Shown: positions 35,261-45,015, counted from the first letter of the stretch. The stretch: DNA of 64,000 bases from Allomesorhizobium sp043769475 (GCF_043769475.1 NZ_CP171729.1:1798001-1862000); one strand, 5' to 3'. Notes: generated from the sequence alone by a model not told the origin. A program made the numbers and translations.

Positions 35261-36671
35261 ATGACGACAAAACCCATTCACATCATCGGCGGCGGGCTCG
35301 CCGGCTCGGAAGCTGCCTGGCAGGCGGCAAAGGCCGGCGTGCCGGTCATCCTGCACGAGATGCGCCCGGTGCGCGGAACCGAGGCGCACAAGACCGACAG
35401 CCTCGCCGAGCTGGTCTGCTCCAATTCCTTCCGTTCCGACGACGCCACGGCGAACGCCGTCGGCCTTCTGCATGCCGAGATGCGGCTTGCCGGTTCGCTG
35501 ATCATGCGCGCGGCCGACGCCCATCAGGTGCCGGCCGGCGGCGCGCTTGCCGTCGACCGCGACGGTTTCTCGGCCGCCGTCACAGCCGAGCTTGAAGCCC
35601 ATCCGCTGATCACGATCGCGCGCGAGGAAGTCACTGGCCTGCCCCCGCAGGATTGGGCGCAGGCGATCATCGCCACCGGCCCGCTGACAGCGCCTTCGCT
35701 GGCGCAGGCGATCGCCGAGACGACCGGCGCCGACGCGCTGGCCTTCTTCGACGCCATCGCGCCGATCGTCCATTTCGACACGATCGACATGGATGTCTGC
35801 TGGTTCCAGTCGCGCTACGACAAGGTCGGACCCGGCGGCACCGGCAAGGACTACATCAACTGCCCGATGGACAAGCCGCAGTACGAAGCGTTCATCCAGG
35901 CGCTTCTCGATGGCGGCAAGACTGATTTCAAGGAATGGGAAGGCACGCCCTATTTCGACGGCTGCCTGCCGATCGAAGTGATGGCCGAGCGCGGCGCGGA
36001 AACGGCACGGCACGGGCCGATGAAGCCGATGGGCCTGACCAATGCGCATAATCCCGCCGTCAAGGCCTACGCTGTCGTGCAGCTGCGCCAGGACAATTCG
36101 CTAGGCACGCTCTACAACATGGTCGGTTTCCAGACCAAGCTGAAGCATGCCGAGCAGGTCCGCATCTTTCGCATGATACCGGGACTGGAGAACGCCGAAT
36201 TCGCACGCCTCGGCGGCCTGCACCGCAACACCTACATCAACTCGCCGGTGCTGCTCGACGCCACGCTCCAGCTCAAGGGGCGCGAGGGCCTGCGCTTCGC
36301 AGGACAGATCACCGGTTGCGAAGGCTATGTCGAGATCTGCGGCAGTCGGCCTGCTCGCCGGGCGCTTCGCCGCCGCCGAACTGGCCGGCCGGTCGCCTTC
36401 CATACCGCCGGTCACCACTGCATTCGGCGCGCTGCTCAACCACATCACCGGCGGGCACATCGTTTCCGACGACGAACCGGGAAAACGCTCCTTCCAGCCG
36501 ATGAACGTCAATTTCGGCCTGTTCCCGCCGGTCGAGGCGCAAAAGTCCGAAGGCAAGCGCCTGCGCGGTAAGGAAAAGATCGTCGCCAAGCGCCACGCAC
36601 TGACCTCGCGAGCGCTGGCCGACTGCCGCGAATGGCTTGGGCTGGAGCAGAGCGCACAGGCGGCAGAGTAA
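35261..36671 (+). pseudogene. trmFO: Folate-dependent tRNA m5U54 methyltransferase TrmFO, frameshifted
   Basis: Flavoprotein that methylates U54 of tRNA with methylene-tetrahydrofolate. Starts MTTKPIHIIGGGLAGSEAAW (FAD-binding GxGxxG). The frame is intact to GCEGYVE, then a one-base insertion (A near 36335, in GAGATCTGC) shifts it; the correct frame continues SAAVGLLAGRFAAAELAG to the stop at 36671. Restored length about 470, normal for the family. Unlike the other two frameshifts this one is not in a homopolymer, so a real mutation is possible. Stop abuts the stop of the converging desaturase gene. Confidence 0.92.
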
Positions 36672-37637
36672 TTACTCCGCCGGCTGCACTTTCGCGTTTG
36701 TCGCAACATCGCCCGGCAATCCCGGCTTGCCCGCTTCGCCCGGATTCCTGCGGACATAATCCGCCTTGAGGCTTTCGGAGGTCTCGCGCGAGCCGTCATG
36801 GCTCCAGCCGGGCGGCGCGAACAGATAGCCGAGCCGCTGCTGAAACGTCAGGCCGGGCGAGAACGCATCCCGGAACATGCCGATCCATTCGTGGAAAGCC
36901 ACCTTCAGCGGATTGAAGGTACCGAGATTCTTGACGATGCCGTAGCGCGGTCTGTCCTCCTCCAGTTCCTCGACGAAGGTGCCGAACATGCGGTCCCAGA
37001 TGATCAGCGTGCCGGCGTAGTTGGCGTCGAGATAGCGCGGATTGGTGGCGTGGTGGACGCGGTGGTGAGACGGCGTGTTGAAGATGAACTCGAACCAGCC
37101 CCACATCTTGCCGATCGTCTCGGTGTGGATCCAGAACTGCCAGACCAGATTGAAACCGAAGACGAAGGCGATGACTGCCGGATGGAAGCCGAGCAGGACC
37201 AGAGGCGCCTGCAGCACGAACATCCCGGTGAAGAGACCGGTCCAGCTCTGACGCAGCGCCGTCGACAGATTGTAGTGCTGGCTGGAATGATGGTTGACGT
37301 GCTCGGCCCAGACCCAGCGGACGCGATGCGCGATGCGGTGGTAGAAATAATAGCGCAGATCGTCGAGTAGGAAGGCGGCTACAAACACCCAGACCGACAG
37401 GCCGAGATCGAAAAAGCGGAGTTGCCAGACCCAGACCAGCGCGGTGTAGGACACCACGCCGAGCAGCAGCCCGGCCACGACATTGCCGGTTCCCATCATC
37501 AGGCTGGTCAGCGTGTCGCGGGTTTCGAACGCGCCCTTGGCGCGGCCGGTGCGCACCAGCCACAGTTCGATCAGGATGGCGGCGACGAAGAACGGGATCG
37601 CGAGTTCGGTGACTTTGGGAAAATCGTTGGCGTCCAT
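36672..37637 (-). CDS. Sterol desaturase / fatty acid hydroxylase family protein
   Basis: Di-iron membrane oxygenase family, 321 residues. Histidine clusters HRIAHR, HVNHHSSQHYN and HRVHHATNPRYLDANYAG form the expected metal site, and several membrane helices precede and separate them. It probably hydroxylates or desaturates a lipid; substrate unknown. A small single-pass protein gene lies 440 bp to the right on the same strand, separated by only a few bases. Confidence 0.88.
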   Translation of the reverse strand: MDANDFPKVTELAIPFFVAAILIELWLVRTGRAKGAFETRDTLTSLMMGTGNVVAGLLLGVVSYTALVWVWQLRFFDLGLSVWVFVAAFLLDDLRYYFYHRIAHRVRWVWAEHVNHHSSQHYNLSTALRQSWTGLFTGMFVLQAPLVLLGFHPAVIAFVFGFNLVWQFWIHTETIGKMWGWFEFIFNTPSHHRVHHATNPRYLDANYAGTLIIWDRMFGTFVEELEEDRPRYGIVKNLGTFNPLKVAFHEWIGMFRDAFSPGLTFQQRLGYLFAPPGWSHDGSRETSESLKADYVRRNPGEAGKPGLPGDVATNAKVQPAE

Positions 37638-37640
37638 GGC

Positions 37641-38078
37641 TCAAGCCTTGCCGGTTGCGAAATTCAGGGACGGATCGAGTGCTTCGGCGATCTCTTGCGC
37701 GGCTGATAGGTCCGCGAAGACAAATTCGCCGCCCGGCCAGGTTAAGTCTCGGAAGCGTATCGAGACTGTGTTGCCGGCCAGCGTCAGGCTTTTGATGTCC
37801 CGTGCGCAGGCGATCCGCGTCAGGAACTTGTCGCCGATCACACCAACTATGCCGGTGCCGGCTCCGTAAAGCGAGATGAACGCCGCCTTCCCGTCGGATG
37901 TCAGCCGCACCGCCTCGGCCTTCTCTGCCGGAAAGTCGAGCAGGAAGCGCTGCAGCGCCTCGCCTTCACTGGAAATGCCGGCTTGCCTGCTGCCGCCGGT
38001 AAAATGCACGGCCGCCACCGCCAAGGCGATCCCGACGGCGACGATCGCGACGAGTACTGGCAGGCTCATCGGCCGCAT
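37641..38078 (-). CDS. Hypothetical membrane-anchored protein
   Basis: 145 residues from the ATG at 38078, which follows GGGAGGAGA. N-terminal anchor MSLPVLVAIVAVGIALAVAA, then a soluble domain (FLLDFPAEKAEAVRLTSDGK ... IRFRDLTWPGGEFVFADL) with no known motif. Directly upstream of the desaturase gene on the same strand (3-bp gap), so probably co-transcribed. Confidence 0.7.
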   Translation of the reverse strand: MRPMSLPVLVAIVAVGIALAVAAVHFTGGSRQAGISSEGEALQRFLLDFPAEKAEAVRLTSDGKAAFISLYGAGTGIVGVIGDKFLTRIACARDIKSLTLAGNTVSIRFRDLTWPGGEFVFADLSAAQEIAEALDPSLNFATGKA

Positions 38079-38139
38079 TCTCCTCCCGCCCGGAATACCT
38101 TTCGGTAACCGAGCAAGCAAGGCGTAGCACGATTGACGT

Positions 38140-38997
38140 TTACGTCAAGGAGGAGCGCGCCGGCCATCCCCGCGAAGCACGGCGAAGCAGCAGCCATTGC
38201 CTGCGCCATGCGGGTAGTTCGGCGATCTGGCGAAGCGGATCGAAGCCCGGCCGGCTGAGCCGCTTCAGATATGTGCCGGTCAGCGCCAGCGGAAGAAAGG
38301 CCGGCCGCAATACCTGCGGCAGTTTGGATGCTTCCTGCTTGAAGGCGTCGAGATGCTCGTTTGCAAGTGCGATCATTGCCGCCACTGCCCGCGGCGCGCC
38401 AGGACCGCCATCGCCGGCGACGAATTCCTCCGGTGACGAGCCCACGGCTGCAAGAATGTCGCGCGGTACGTAGCACTGGCCGCGTGCGCGGTGGACCGGC
38501 AGCATAAGGAGGAGCCCGGCAATCGCCTGCGCGCACCCTGCCCTGCCCGCCAGTTGTGCGCATTCCGGCGCGGCACTGGGGTCGAGGATCATGGCCGAAA
38601 ACTGAATGATCGCGCCTGCCGTCTCGCCGCAATAGCCCTCCAGATCGGTGCGCGACGGCATTGGGTCGTCGTAGAGATCGAAAATCCGCGCATCGAGATA
38701 ATTTTCGAAGGCGGCCAAGGGCAGCGCATGCTTCACGATTGTCTCAACCACCGCGTCAGCGAGCGGATGTCCCGTCGCCGGGTTGCCGGCGGTGATCACA
38801 TCGCGCCACCATTGCAGCCTTATCTCGCCCGGCAGCGCTTCATGGATCCGGTCGCGTATTCCAGCGATCTCGGCGTTGAAGGCGTAAAGCGAAAACAACG
38901 CGTCGCGTTTGTCGGCCGGCGCGTAAAGCGCGGAAAGGTAGCGGTCGCGGTCAGCCGCACGTACCGCCTGCATAACGATCTCGGCATTGCCGGTCAT
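38140..38997 (-). CDS. Phytoene/squalene synthase family protein, NDUFAF6-like
   Basis: 285 residues of the isoprenoid synthase fold. The second Asp-rich region is degenerate (PMPSRTDLEGYCGETAG keeps DLEGYCGETAG) and the first reads YAFNAEIAGIRD instead of the D-x-x-x-D of true squalene/phytoene synthases, so prenyl-transfer activity is doubtful. Next to the Mth938/NDUFAF3-like gene and secDF it is better read as the bacterial relative of NDUFAF6, a mitochondrial complex I assembly factor. The functional inference is from family and context. Confidence 0.8.
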   Translation of the reverse strand: MTGNAEIVMQAVRAADRDRYLSALYAPADKRDALFSLYAFNAEIAGIRDRIHEALPGEIRLQWWRDVITAGNPATGHPLADAVVETIVKHALPLAAFENYLDARIFDLYDDPMPSRTDLEGYCGETAGAIIQFSAMILDPSAAPECAQLAGRAGCAQAIAGLLLMLPVHRARGQCYVPRDILAAVGSSPEEFVAGDGGPGAPRAVAAMIALANEHLDAFKQEASKLPQVLRPAFLPLALTGTYLKRLSRPGFDPLRQIAELPAWRRQWLLLRRASRGWPARSSLT

Positions 38998-38998
38998 T

Positions 38999-39388
38999 TC
39001 AGTCGACGGCGATCAGGGCGGCCGCGACGGCGCGATCTTCGGCCAGAAGCACGTTGTAGGTTCTGACCGCCGCCCCTGTGGACATCGCGTCCGCCGAGAT
39101 ATGCTTATCCTTGAGAACGTCCCTGAGCGGCGCCGGCAGGCGCCTGATATCCTTGCCGGTGCCGACCAGCAATATCTCAACCGCCTCTGCCTCGGCGAGC
39201 AGCCGGGCGAAGTCTGCGGGCTTCAAATCCAGCGGATCAGCCGGCTCCCACGCATAGACGCCCGACGGCAGGCACAGGATCGAGCCGCGATGCGACATGT
39301 CGGCAAAGCGGAAGCCGCCGTTTCCATATGCCTCCACCGGCGCGCGCCCTGGAAAATGCGCCTCGCGAACGACGATGCCCGCAGCCAT
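38999..39388 (-). CDS. Mth938-like (DUF498) protein, NDUFAF3 homologue
   Basis: 129 residues of the Mth938/NDUFAF3 family, small alpha/beta proteins. Conserved stretches: GGFRFADMSHRGSILCLPSG, VEILLVGTGKDIRRLP and MSTGAAVRTYNVLLAEDR. NDUFAF3 is an assembly factor of mitochondrial complex I and its bacterial relatives are often found beside secDF, as here (6 bp downstream of secDF). Its stop is 1 bp from the start of the NDUFAF6-like gene. Confidence 0.85.
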   Translation of the reverse strand: MAAGIVVREAHFPGRAPVEAYGNGGFRFADMSHRGSILCLPSGVYAWEPADPLDLKPADFARLLAEAEAVEILLVGTGKDIRRLPAPLRDVLKDKHISADAMSTGAAVRTYNVLLAEDRAVAAALIAVD

Positions 39389-39394
39389 GGCGGA

Positions 39395-41950
39395 TCAGGG
39401 TTTGGACGGCTGCGCCGTCGTCGGGACCGGGGTCTTGCTTTCCGCTTCCGCCGCGCCGGGGCGCAGCTTGAACAGGATCAGCAGCGGACCGGCCACGAAT
39501 ACCGACGAATAGGTGCCGAACAGGATGCCGAAGATCATGGCGAAGGTAAACGATGCGATGACCTCGCCGCCGAACATGTAGAGTGCAAACAGCGCCAGCA
39601 GCGTCGTCAGACCGGTCAGCACGGTTCGCGAGAGCGTCTGGTTCATCGAAAGGTCGAGCAACTCCGGGATCGGCATCTTTTTGTATTTGCGTAAATTTTC
39701 GCGGACACGGTCATAGACGACGACAGTGTCGTTGATCGAGTAGCCGACGATCGTGAGGATTGCCGCGATACTTGTCAGGTTGAACTCTATCCCCGCCACG
39801 ACATATAGCCCGACCATGGCAATGACGTCGTGCAGGGTCGATATCACGGCGCCGAGACCGAACTGCCACTCGAAGCGTATCCAGATATAAACCAGCATGG
39901 CGACAAGCGAGGCAATCACGCCCATCGTGCCGGCCCAGGCGAGTTCGCTCGAAACCGTCGGTCCGACCACTTCGACGCGACGGATATCGTAGTCGTCTTG
40001 AAGCGCCAGTCGCGCCTTCTCGACCGCGGACTGTTCGGCATTATCGCCGCCTCCCTGCGATTCGATCTTGATAAGCAATTCACGCTGCGAACCGAATTCC
40101 TGGACCTGGACGTCGCCAAGATTGAGTTCACCGAGTCGCGCACGCACGTCGCCCGCATCGGCGGCCGGCGCCTTTGCCTGCACCTCGATCAGCGAGCCGC
40201 CGAGGAAATCAACGCCGTAGTTCATGTCCTTGGTCATGAACAGAACCGCCGTGCCTATCGACAGGATGGCCGACAGCGTGAACGCGTATTTGCGCATCGA
40301 CATGAACGGAATGCTGGTGTTGTCCGGCACCAGCTTGACGAAGCCTTCGGGAATCTGCGTCGGCCGCGCGCGGCGGAGCCAGATCGCGATCATCCAGCGC
40401 GTGAAAGTGAAGGCGGTGAACACGGTGGTGACGATGCCGATGGCGAGCGTCACGGCAAAACCGCGGACCGGACCGGAGCCGAGATAGAACAGTATGACGG
40501 CGGCGATGAACGTGGTGACGTTGGCGTCGACCACGGTGGCGAGAGCGCGCGAGAAGCCCGCGTCGAGCGACTGCACAAGCGACCTTCCCGATCGCCTCTC
40601 TTCTTTGACGCGTTCATAGATGATGACGTTCGAATCGACCGCCATGCCCATGGTCAGGATGATGCCGGCAATGCCCGGCATGGTCAGCGTCGCTCCGAGC
40701 ACGGACAGGATGGCGATAATCATCGCAACGTTGGCGATGAGAGCCAGGTTGGCAATTATACCGAGGCTGCCATAAGCGACGACCATAAAAATCAGCACGA
40801 GAGCGCCGCCGATCATGGCGGCAATCTCGCCGGCGGCGATCGAATCGGCGCCGAGGCTCGGGCCGACTGTGCGTTCCTCGACAATGGTAAGATCGGCAGG
40901 AAGCGCGCCGGCGCGCAGCAGCACGGCAAGGTCGTTGGCGCTTTCGACAGTGAAGCTGCCGGAAATCTGGCCGGTTCCGCCGAGGATGGGTTCGCGGATC
41001 TGCGGCGCGGAGATGACCTGATTGTCGAGAATGATGGCGAAGAGCTTGCCGACATTCTGCTGCGTTGCCTGGCCGAAGCGCGAGGCGCCCTTGGCGTCGA
41101 AGCGGAAGGAAACCACGGCTTCGCTGGTCTGCTGGTCGAACGTCGCCTGCGCGTCGACCAGGTTCTCGCCCGAAACGATGACGCGGTTTTCGATAAGATA
41201 CGGAACCGGCGGATCGTCCTGCGAGTAAAGCACCGATGAGCCGGCCGGCGGCCGCCCCTCGATCGCTTCCTGCACAGGCATGGTCTGGTCGACCATCTGG
41301 AAGGTCAGCTTGGCGGTCTGGCCGAGGATATCCTTGAGCCGTTGCGGATCCTGCAGGCCCGGAACCTGCACAAGTATGCGGTCCACGCCCTGGCGCTGGA
41401 TGATGGGCTCGGTGGTGCCGAGTTCGTTGACGCGGCGGCCGACTACCTCGATCGACTGGGTGACCGCCGTTCCCACGCGGTAATCGATGCCTTCATCCGT
41501 CAGTGTGTAGCGCAGCAGGCCGGGTTCCGGCTCTTCGAGCGCCATCTCGGTGATCGAGCCGGTGCCGAACAGATTGGCGGTGACGGGCTGGACCAGTGCA
41601 TTCAGCGCTTCCTTTGCTTTGTCGACCTCGTTGGCCTCGCGGATGCGAACCTGGATCGTCCTGCCGGAACCGGAAAGCCCTGTATAGCCGATCTTGGCGT
41701 CGCGCAGCATGGTGCGGATATCGTCGCGCGCCGACTGCAGGCGTTCGTCGATCAGATCCTGCCGGTCGATGGCGAGCAGGATGTGCGAGCCGCCCTGCAG
41801 GTCGAGGCCGAGCGTCATCGAGCGCTTGGGCATCCAGTCGGGAAGCGCATCGAGGGTCGATTGCGAGAACAGGTTCGGCGCAGCGAAGATCAGTCCAAGG
41901 AGGACGACCGCCCAGATCGATACCGTCTTCCAGCGCGAAAAATAGAGCAT
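39395..41950 (-). CDS. secDF: Fused protein-export membrane proteins SecD-SecF
   Basis: 851-residue RND-family fusion that uses the proton motive force to pull secreted proteins through SecYEG. SecD part: N-terminal helix, periplasmic P1 domain, GLDLQGGSHILLAID (D1), TM2-6 with GMAVDSNVIIYERVKEE (D4). SecF part begins near residue 547 (MRKYAFTLSAILSIG) with a shorter periplasmic loop and YSINDTVVVYDRVREN. Fused SecDF is common in rhizobia. yajC lies upstream (54-bp gap). Confidence 0.96.
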   Translation of the reverse strand: MLYFSRWKTVSIWAVVLLGLIFAAPNLFSQSTLDALPDWMPKRSMTLGLDLQGGSHILLAIDRQDLIDERLQSARDDIRTMLRDAKIGYTGLSGSGRTIQVRIREANEVDKAKEALNALVQPVTANLFGTGSITEMALEEPEPGLLRYTLTDEGIDYRVGTAVTQSIEVVGRRVNELGTTEPIIQRQGVDRILVQVPGLQDPQRLKDILGQTAKLTFQMVDQTMPVQEAIEGRPPAGSSVLYSQDDPPVPYLIENRVIVSGENLVDAQATFDQQTSEAVVSFRFDAKGASRFGQATQQNVGKLFAIILDNQVISAPQIREPILGGTGQISGSFTVESANDLAVLLRAGALPADLTIVEERTVGPSLGADSIAAGEIAAMIGGALVLIFMVVAYGSLGIIANLALIANVAMIIAILSVLGATLTMPGIAGIILTMGMAVDSNVIIYERVKEERRSGRSLVQSLDAGFSRALATVVDANVTTFIAAVILFYLGSGPVRGFAVTLAIGIVTTVFTAFTFTRWMIAIWLRRARPTQIPEGFVKLVPDNTSIPFMSMRKYAFTLSAILSIGTAVLFMTKDMNYGVDFLGGSLIEVQAKAPAADAGDVRARLGELNLGDVQVQEFGSQRELLIKIESQGGGDNAEQSAVEKARLALQDDYDIRRVEVVGPTVSSELAWAGTMGVIASLVAMLVYIWIRFEWQFGLGAVISTLHDVIAMVGLYVVAGIEFNLTSIAAILTIVGYSINDTVVVYDRVRENLRKYKKMPIPELLDLSMNQTLSRTVLTGLTTLLALFALYMFGGEVIASFTFAMIFGILFGTYSSVFVAGPLLILFKLRPGAAEAESKTPVPTTAQPSKP

Positions 41951-42004
41951 TGTGCCTCGTCAGTTCAGGCGTTCAGTCACGCATTGTTTCCGCTTTTAAT
42001 GCGG

Positions 42005-42340
42005 TTATTTCTTGGCGTTCTGATTGGCCACAGGCTCGCCCTTGACACGCACATCGGAGATGGTCGCCCGCAGTGCGGTGACCTTCATGCCGCCGAGATC
42101 GACCTCGAGTTCGTTGTCGTCGATCACCTTGGTGACCTTGCCAACAAGGCCGCCGCCGGTGACGACGGTGTCGCCGCGCCGGATCGCCGCCAGCATCTCG
42201 CCACGCTTCTTCAACTGCTGCCGCTGCGGCCGGATGATCAGGAAGTACATGATCACAAAGATCAGCACGAACGGCAGGATGCTGATGAAAACATCGGGGG
42301 TTGCGCCGACGCCCTGGGCGTATGCCGGTGTCACGAACAT
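42005..42340 (-). CDS. yajC: Preprotein translocase accessory subunit YajC
   Basis: 111 residues; AGGAG sits 6 nt before the ATG at 42340, fixing the start at MFVTPAYAQGVGATPD. One membrane helix (ILPFVLIFVIMYFLIIRPQR) with the typical IRPQRQQLKKR boundary, then a small cytoplasmic domain GDTVVTGGGLVGKV. Operon yajC-secDF-Mth938-NDUFAF6-like. Confidence 0.95.
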   Translation of the reverse strand: MFVTPAYAQGVGATPDVFISILPFVLIFVIMYFLIIRPQRQQLKKRGEMLAAIRRGDTVVTGGGLVGKVTKVIDDNELEVDLGGMKVTALRATISDVRVKGEPVANQNAKK

Positions 42341-42482
42341 GAAAACTCCTGAAATATGAAAGGCCGCAAACGGTCCCGCCAAGTTGGCCGGAATATAGTC
42401 GCTGGAGCCCGCTTTGCAACCGCGCATGCGGCCCCATACGCGGCTTTTCCGGCAGGATTCAGCGTGTTAGAGCGTTCCCTCC

Positions 42483-43385
42483 ATGATTAGCCGGATCGCG
42501 GATCGCCAAATGGACCAGAAGTCGCTCGAAACATTGGCTGCCAAGCTCGACCTCCTGATCGAGGCGGTCGGACGTCTAGCGCCCGCCGACGTCACGCCGA
42601 CCGACCTCGCTACGGCCGACTGCTTCGTCTGGGCCGCCGAGCCCGGCCTGCTTGAGCCCGTACATCGGGTGAATCGCGTTGACATCGGCCTGATCCGGGG
42701 CGTCGACCGCGTCCGCGACATACTTCTGGACAATACCGAGCGCTTCGCCGCCGGCTTTCCCGCCAACAACGTGCTTTTGTGGGGCGCGCGCGGCATGGGA
42801 AAATCCTCGCTGGTCAAATCTGTGCATGAGGCAATCAACGCGGGGCGCAAGGACGCTGATCCGCTGAAGCTGATCGAAATCCACCGCGAGGACATAGACA
42901 CGCTGCCGAAGCTGATGGCGATCCTGAAGACCTCGCCGTTCCGCTTCATCCTGTTCTGCGACGACCTGTCGTTCGACCATGACGACACGTCGTACAAGTC
43001 GCTGAAAGCCGCGCTCGAGGGCGGCGTCGAAGGGCGTCCGGCCAATGTCATCTTCTATGCAACGTCGAACCGGCGTCATCTTCTTCCGCGCGACATGATC
43101 GACAATGAGCGCTCGACCGCAATCAACCCTTCCGAGGCGGTCGAGGAGAAGGTCTCGCTGTCCGATCGGTTCGGCCTGTGGCTCGGCTTCCACAAGTGCT
43201 CGCAGGACGACTATCTCGACATGATCGACGGCTATGTCCGCTATCATAGCCTGGAGATCGATCCCGCCCAGTTGCGCGCCGAGGCGCTGGAATGGGCGAC
43301 AACCCGCGGCAGCCGCTCGGGCCGCGTCGCCTGGCAGTTCACGCAGGATCTGGCTGGCAGGCTCGGCAAGCCGCTGCGGGATTGA
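42483..43385 (+). CDS. DUF815 AAA-type ATPase
   Basis: 300 residues. P-loop LLWGARGMGKSSLVKSV near residue 98, Walker B-like FILFCDDLSFD near 160, sensor-like FYATSNRRHLLPRDM near 202. DUF815 proteins are stand-alone AAA+ ATPases of unknown substrate, widespread in proteobacteria and often next to yajC/secDF as here. ATG at 42483; MDQKSLETL nine codons on is an alternative start. Confidence 0.9.
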   Translation: MISRIADRQMDQKSLETLAAKLDLLIEAVGRLAPADVTPTDLATADCFVWAAEPGLLEPVHRVNRVDIGLIRGVDRVRDILLDNTERFAAGFPANNVLLWGARGMGKSSLVKSVHEAINAGRKDADPLKLIEIHREDIDTLPKLMAILKTSPFRFILFCDDLSFDHDDTSYKSLKAALEGGVEGRPANVIFYATSNRRHLLPRDMIDNERSTAINPSEAVEEKVSLSDRFGLWLGFHKCSQDDYLDMIDGYVRYHSLEIDPAQLRAEALEWATTRGSRSGRVAWQFTQDLAGRLGKPLRD

Positions 43386-43431
43386 TAGCCGCCGTTTGCT
43401 CCGCGACTTGGACGTTCAGCACCAAAAGCAA

Positions 43432-43453
43432 GACCCGCCCTTTCGGGCGGGTC
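43432..43453 (-). terminator. Terminator-like hairpin after nlpD
   Basis: GACCCGCCC (43432-43440)/GGGCGGGTC (43445-43453) with TTTC loop; TTGCTTTT follows on the minus strand, towards which nlpD reads. It also closes the converging DUF815 gene. Confidence 0.65.
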
Positions 43454-43482
43454 GAATTTCGGACGTTGTGAACGGCGTCGAT

Positions 43483-45015
43483 CTATTCCAGGAAAGTCGA
43501 CGGATCGACGGGTGCGGAGTTCTTGCGCACTTCGAAGTGCAGCTTCGGCGCATCCGTCGTGCCGCTCATGCCTGAGCGGGCGATTTCTTCGCCGCGTTTG
43601 ACCTTTTGGCCGCGCGCAACTTTCAGCTCGCTGGCATGGCCATAGACAGTCACCAGCCCATCCTCATGGCGGACCAGAACGGTGTTGCCGAACTCCTTGA
43701 GGCCGTCGCCGGCATAGATGACGACGCCGTTTTCGGCAGCCTTGACGGGTGTGCCTTCCGGCACCTGGATATCGATGCCGTCATTGGCCTTGCCCGCGCC
43801 CTTGCCATAGGCCGAGATGACGCGGCCGCGCACCGGCCAGCGCATGCGTCCGATGCCGGTCGCGTCGGGCGCTTCCTGGTCGGCCTGCTCGATCAGCTTC
43901 TCGGTCTTCTTGGGCGGCGTGTAGGCCGCCGGCTGGACTTGCGCCACTTCCTTGACCGGGCCAGTTGTTCCCGTCGTCGCCTTGTCGACCGCGGCAGGTG
44001 CAGCGCTCGCAACGGTTCCACCGGTCGGGACAGTCAGCGTCTGGCCGATGCGGATCATGCCATCCTGCAGCCCGTTGGCGGATTTGAGCGCTGCCACGCC
44101 GACGCCGGTCTTCTTAGCGATGCGCGAGAGCGTGTCGCCGGCAGCGACCGTATAGGTGCCGGGAGCGCTGGAAGCCTTTGCCTTGTCGCCGGTCGAGGCA
44201 GCAACCAGTGAGGGCGTTTCGCCTTCCTTGACCTTCGGGATGTTCGGCAGCACGGCGAGCTTGTCTTGCGGCGCGCCAGTCGGCGTAGGCACCTTGTTGG
44301 CGGGGATGTCGTATTTCGTGCCGGTCGAGGATTTGGCGTCGGCGACGTTCGGATTGTTGTCTGGAGCGGAGACAGGAGCCTTGCTCGAATAGACGTAGGT
44401 CGGGATGACCACCTTCTGGCCGGCCTGCAGCCCGCTCTGTTCGTTCAGGCCGTTGACCTTCATGATCACATTGGCCGGGACGCCGAAGCGGCGCGACAGG
44501 TTGAATACCGTCTCGCCTTCCTTGGCAGTCACCTGCGTGCCGCCGGCGCGCGACCAGCCCTCCGGCTCGCCTTCGAGGCTGGCCATGACCGAATTGTTTA
44601 TCGCGGGTTTGGCGACAGTTCCGGTCGGCGTCTGGTCGAGCGGCGCCGGGGCGGGTGCGGCCGCAGTACGGACTGGCCTTGCCGACGGGGCCGGAGCGGG
44701 AGCGGGAGCGGCTGCCACGGCGGCGGGAAGCGGTTGCGATGAGACAGGCGTCAGGCTGCCGCGCGTAACCGAGCCGGGCTGGACTGGCGCTGCGGTCGGG
44801 GCCACCGCCACATCGGCATCCCCGGGGAACGGCTGGCTTTCTCGATTGATGATCTGGCGCTGGTTGGAGGTCGAGGCGGTGAAGATATCGTCGATGCCGC
44901 CACCGCCGAAGCGCGAGACCTGCTGGCTGCACCCCGCCGCCATGCCCGCCACCAGAAGGATGGCCGCACTGCGCGCCAGAGTGCGCTTGCTCGAACCGAA
45001 AACACTGAACCGCAT
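43483..45015 (-). CDS. nlpD: NlpD-like lipoprotein with LysM repeats and degenerate LytM (M23) domain
   Basis: 510 residues from ATG 45015. Lipobox VAGMAAGC, Pro/Ala-rich linker, two LysM domains (TAKEGETVFNLSRRFGVPAN near 150; YTVAAGDTLSRIAKKTGVGV near 300) and a C-terminal M23/LytM domain. Zinc-binding histidines are replaced: NDGIDIQ instead of H-x-G-x-D and PKLHFEV instead of HLH, as in E. coli NlpD, which activates amidases rather than cutting peptidoglycan itself. Order surE-pcm-nlpD matches gammaproteobacteria. Expected at the septum. Confidence 0.88.
   Translation of the reverse strand: MRFSVFGSSKRTLARSAAILLVAGMAAGCSQQVSRFGGGGIDDIFTASTSNQRQIINRESQPFPGDADVAVAPTAAPVQPGSVTRGSLTPVSSQPLPAAVAAAPAPAPAPSARPVRTAAAPAPAPLDQTPTGTVAKPAINNSVMASLEGEPEGWSRAGGTQVTAKEGETVFNLSRRFGVPANVIMKVNGLNEQSGLQAGQKVVIPTYVYSSKAPVSAPDNNPNVADAKSSTGTKYDIPANKVPTPTGAPQDKLAVLPNIPKVKEGETPSLVAASTGDKAKASSAPGTYTVAAGDTLSRIAKKTGVGVAALKSANGLQDGMIRIGQTLTVPTGGTVASAAPAAVDKATTGTTGPVKEVAQVQPAAYTPPKKTEKLIEQADQEAPDATGIGRMRWPVRGRVISAYGKGAGKANDGIDIQVPEGTPVKAAENGVVIYAGDGLKEFGNTVLVRHEDGLVTVYGHASELKVARGQKVKRGEEIARSGMSGTTDAPKLHFEVRKNSAPVDPSTFLE

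Noticed and set aside
38140..38997. Carotenoid or hopanoid pathway gene
   Set aside because: The first Asp-rich motif is missing and no other isoprenoid genes are nearby; context favours an assembly-factor homologue.
39830..41239. 469-codon frame opposite secDF
   Set aside because: Antisense shadow; composition is His/Arg/Gly-rich noise and secDF is certain.
43483..45015. Active M23 peptidoglycan endopeptidase
   Set aside because: The zinc-ligand histidines are replaced (NDGID, PKLHFEV), so an amidase-activator role (NlpD-like) is more likely.
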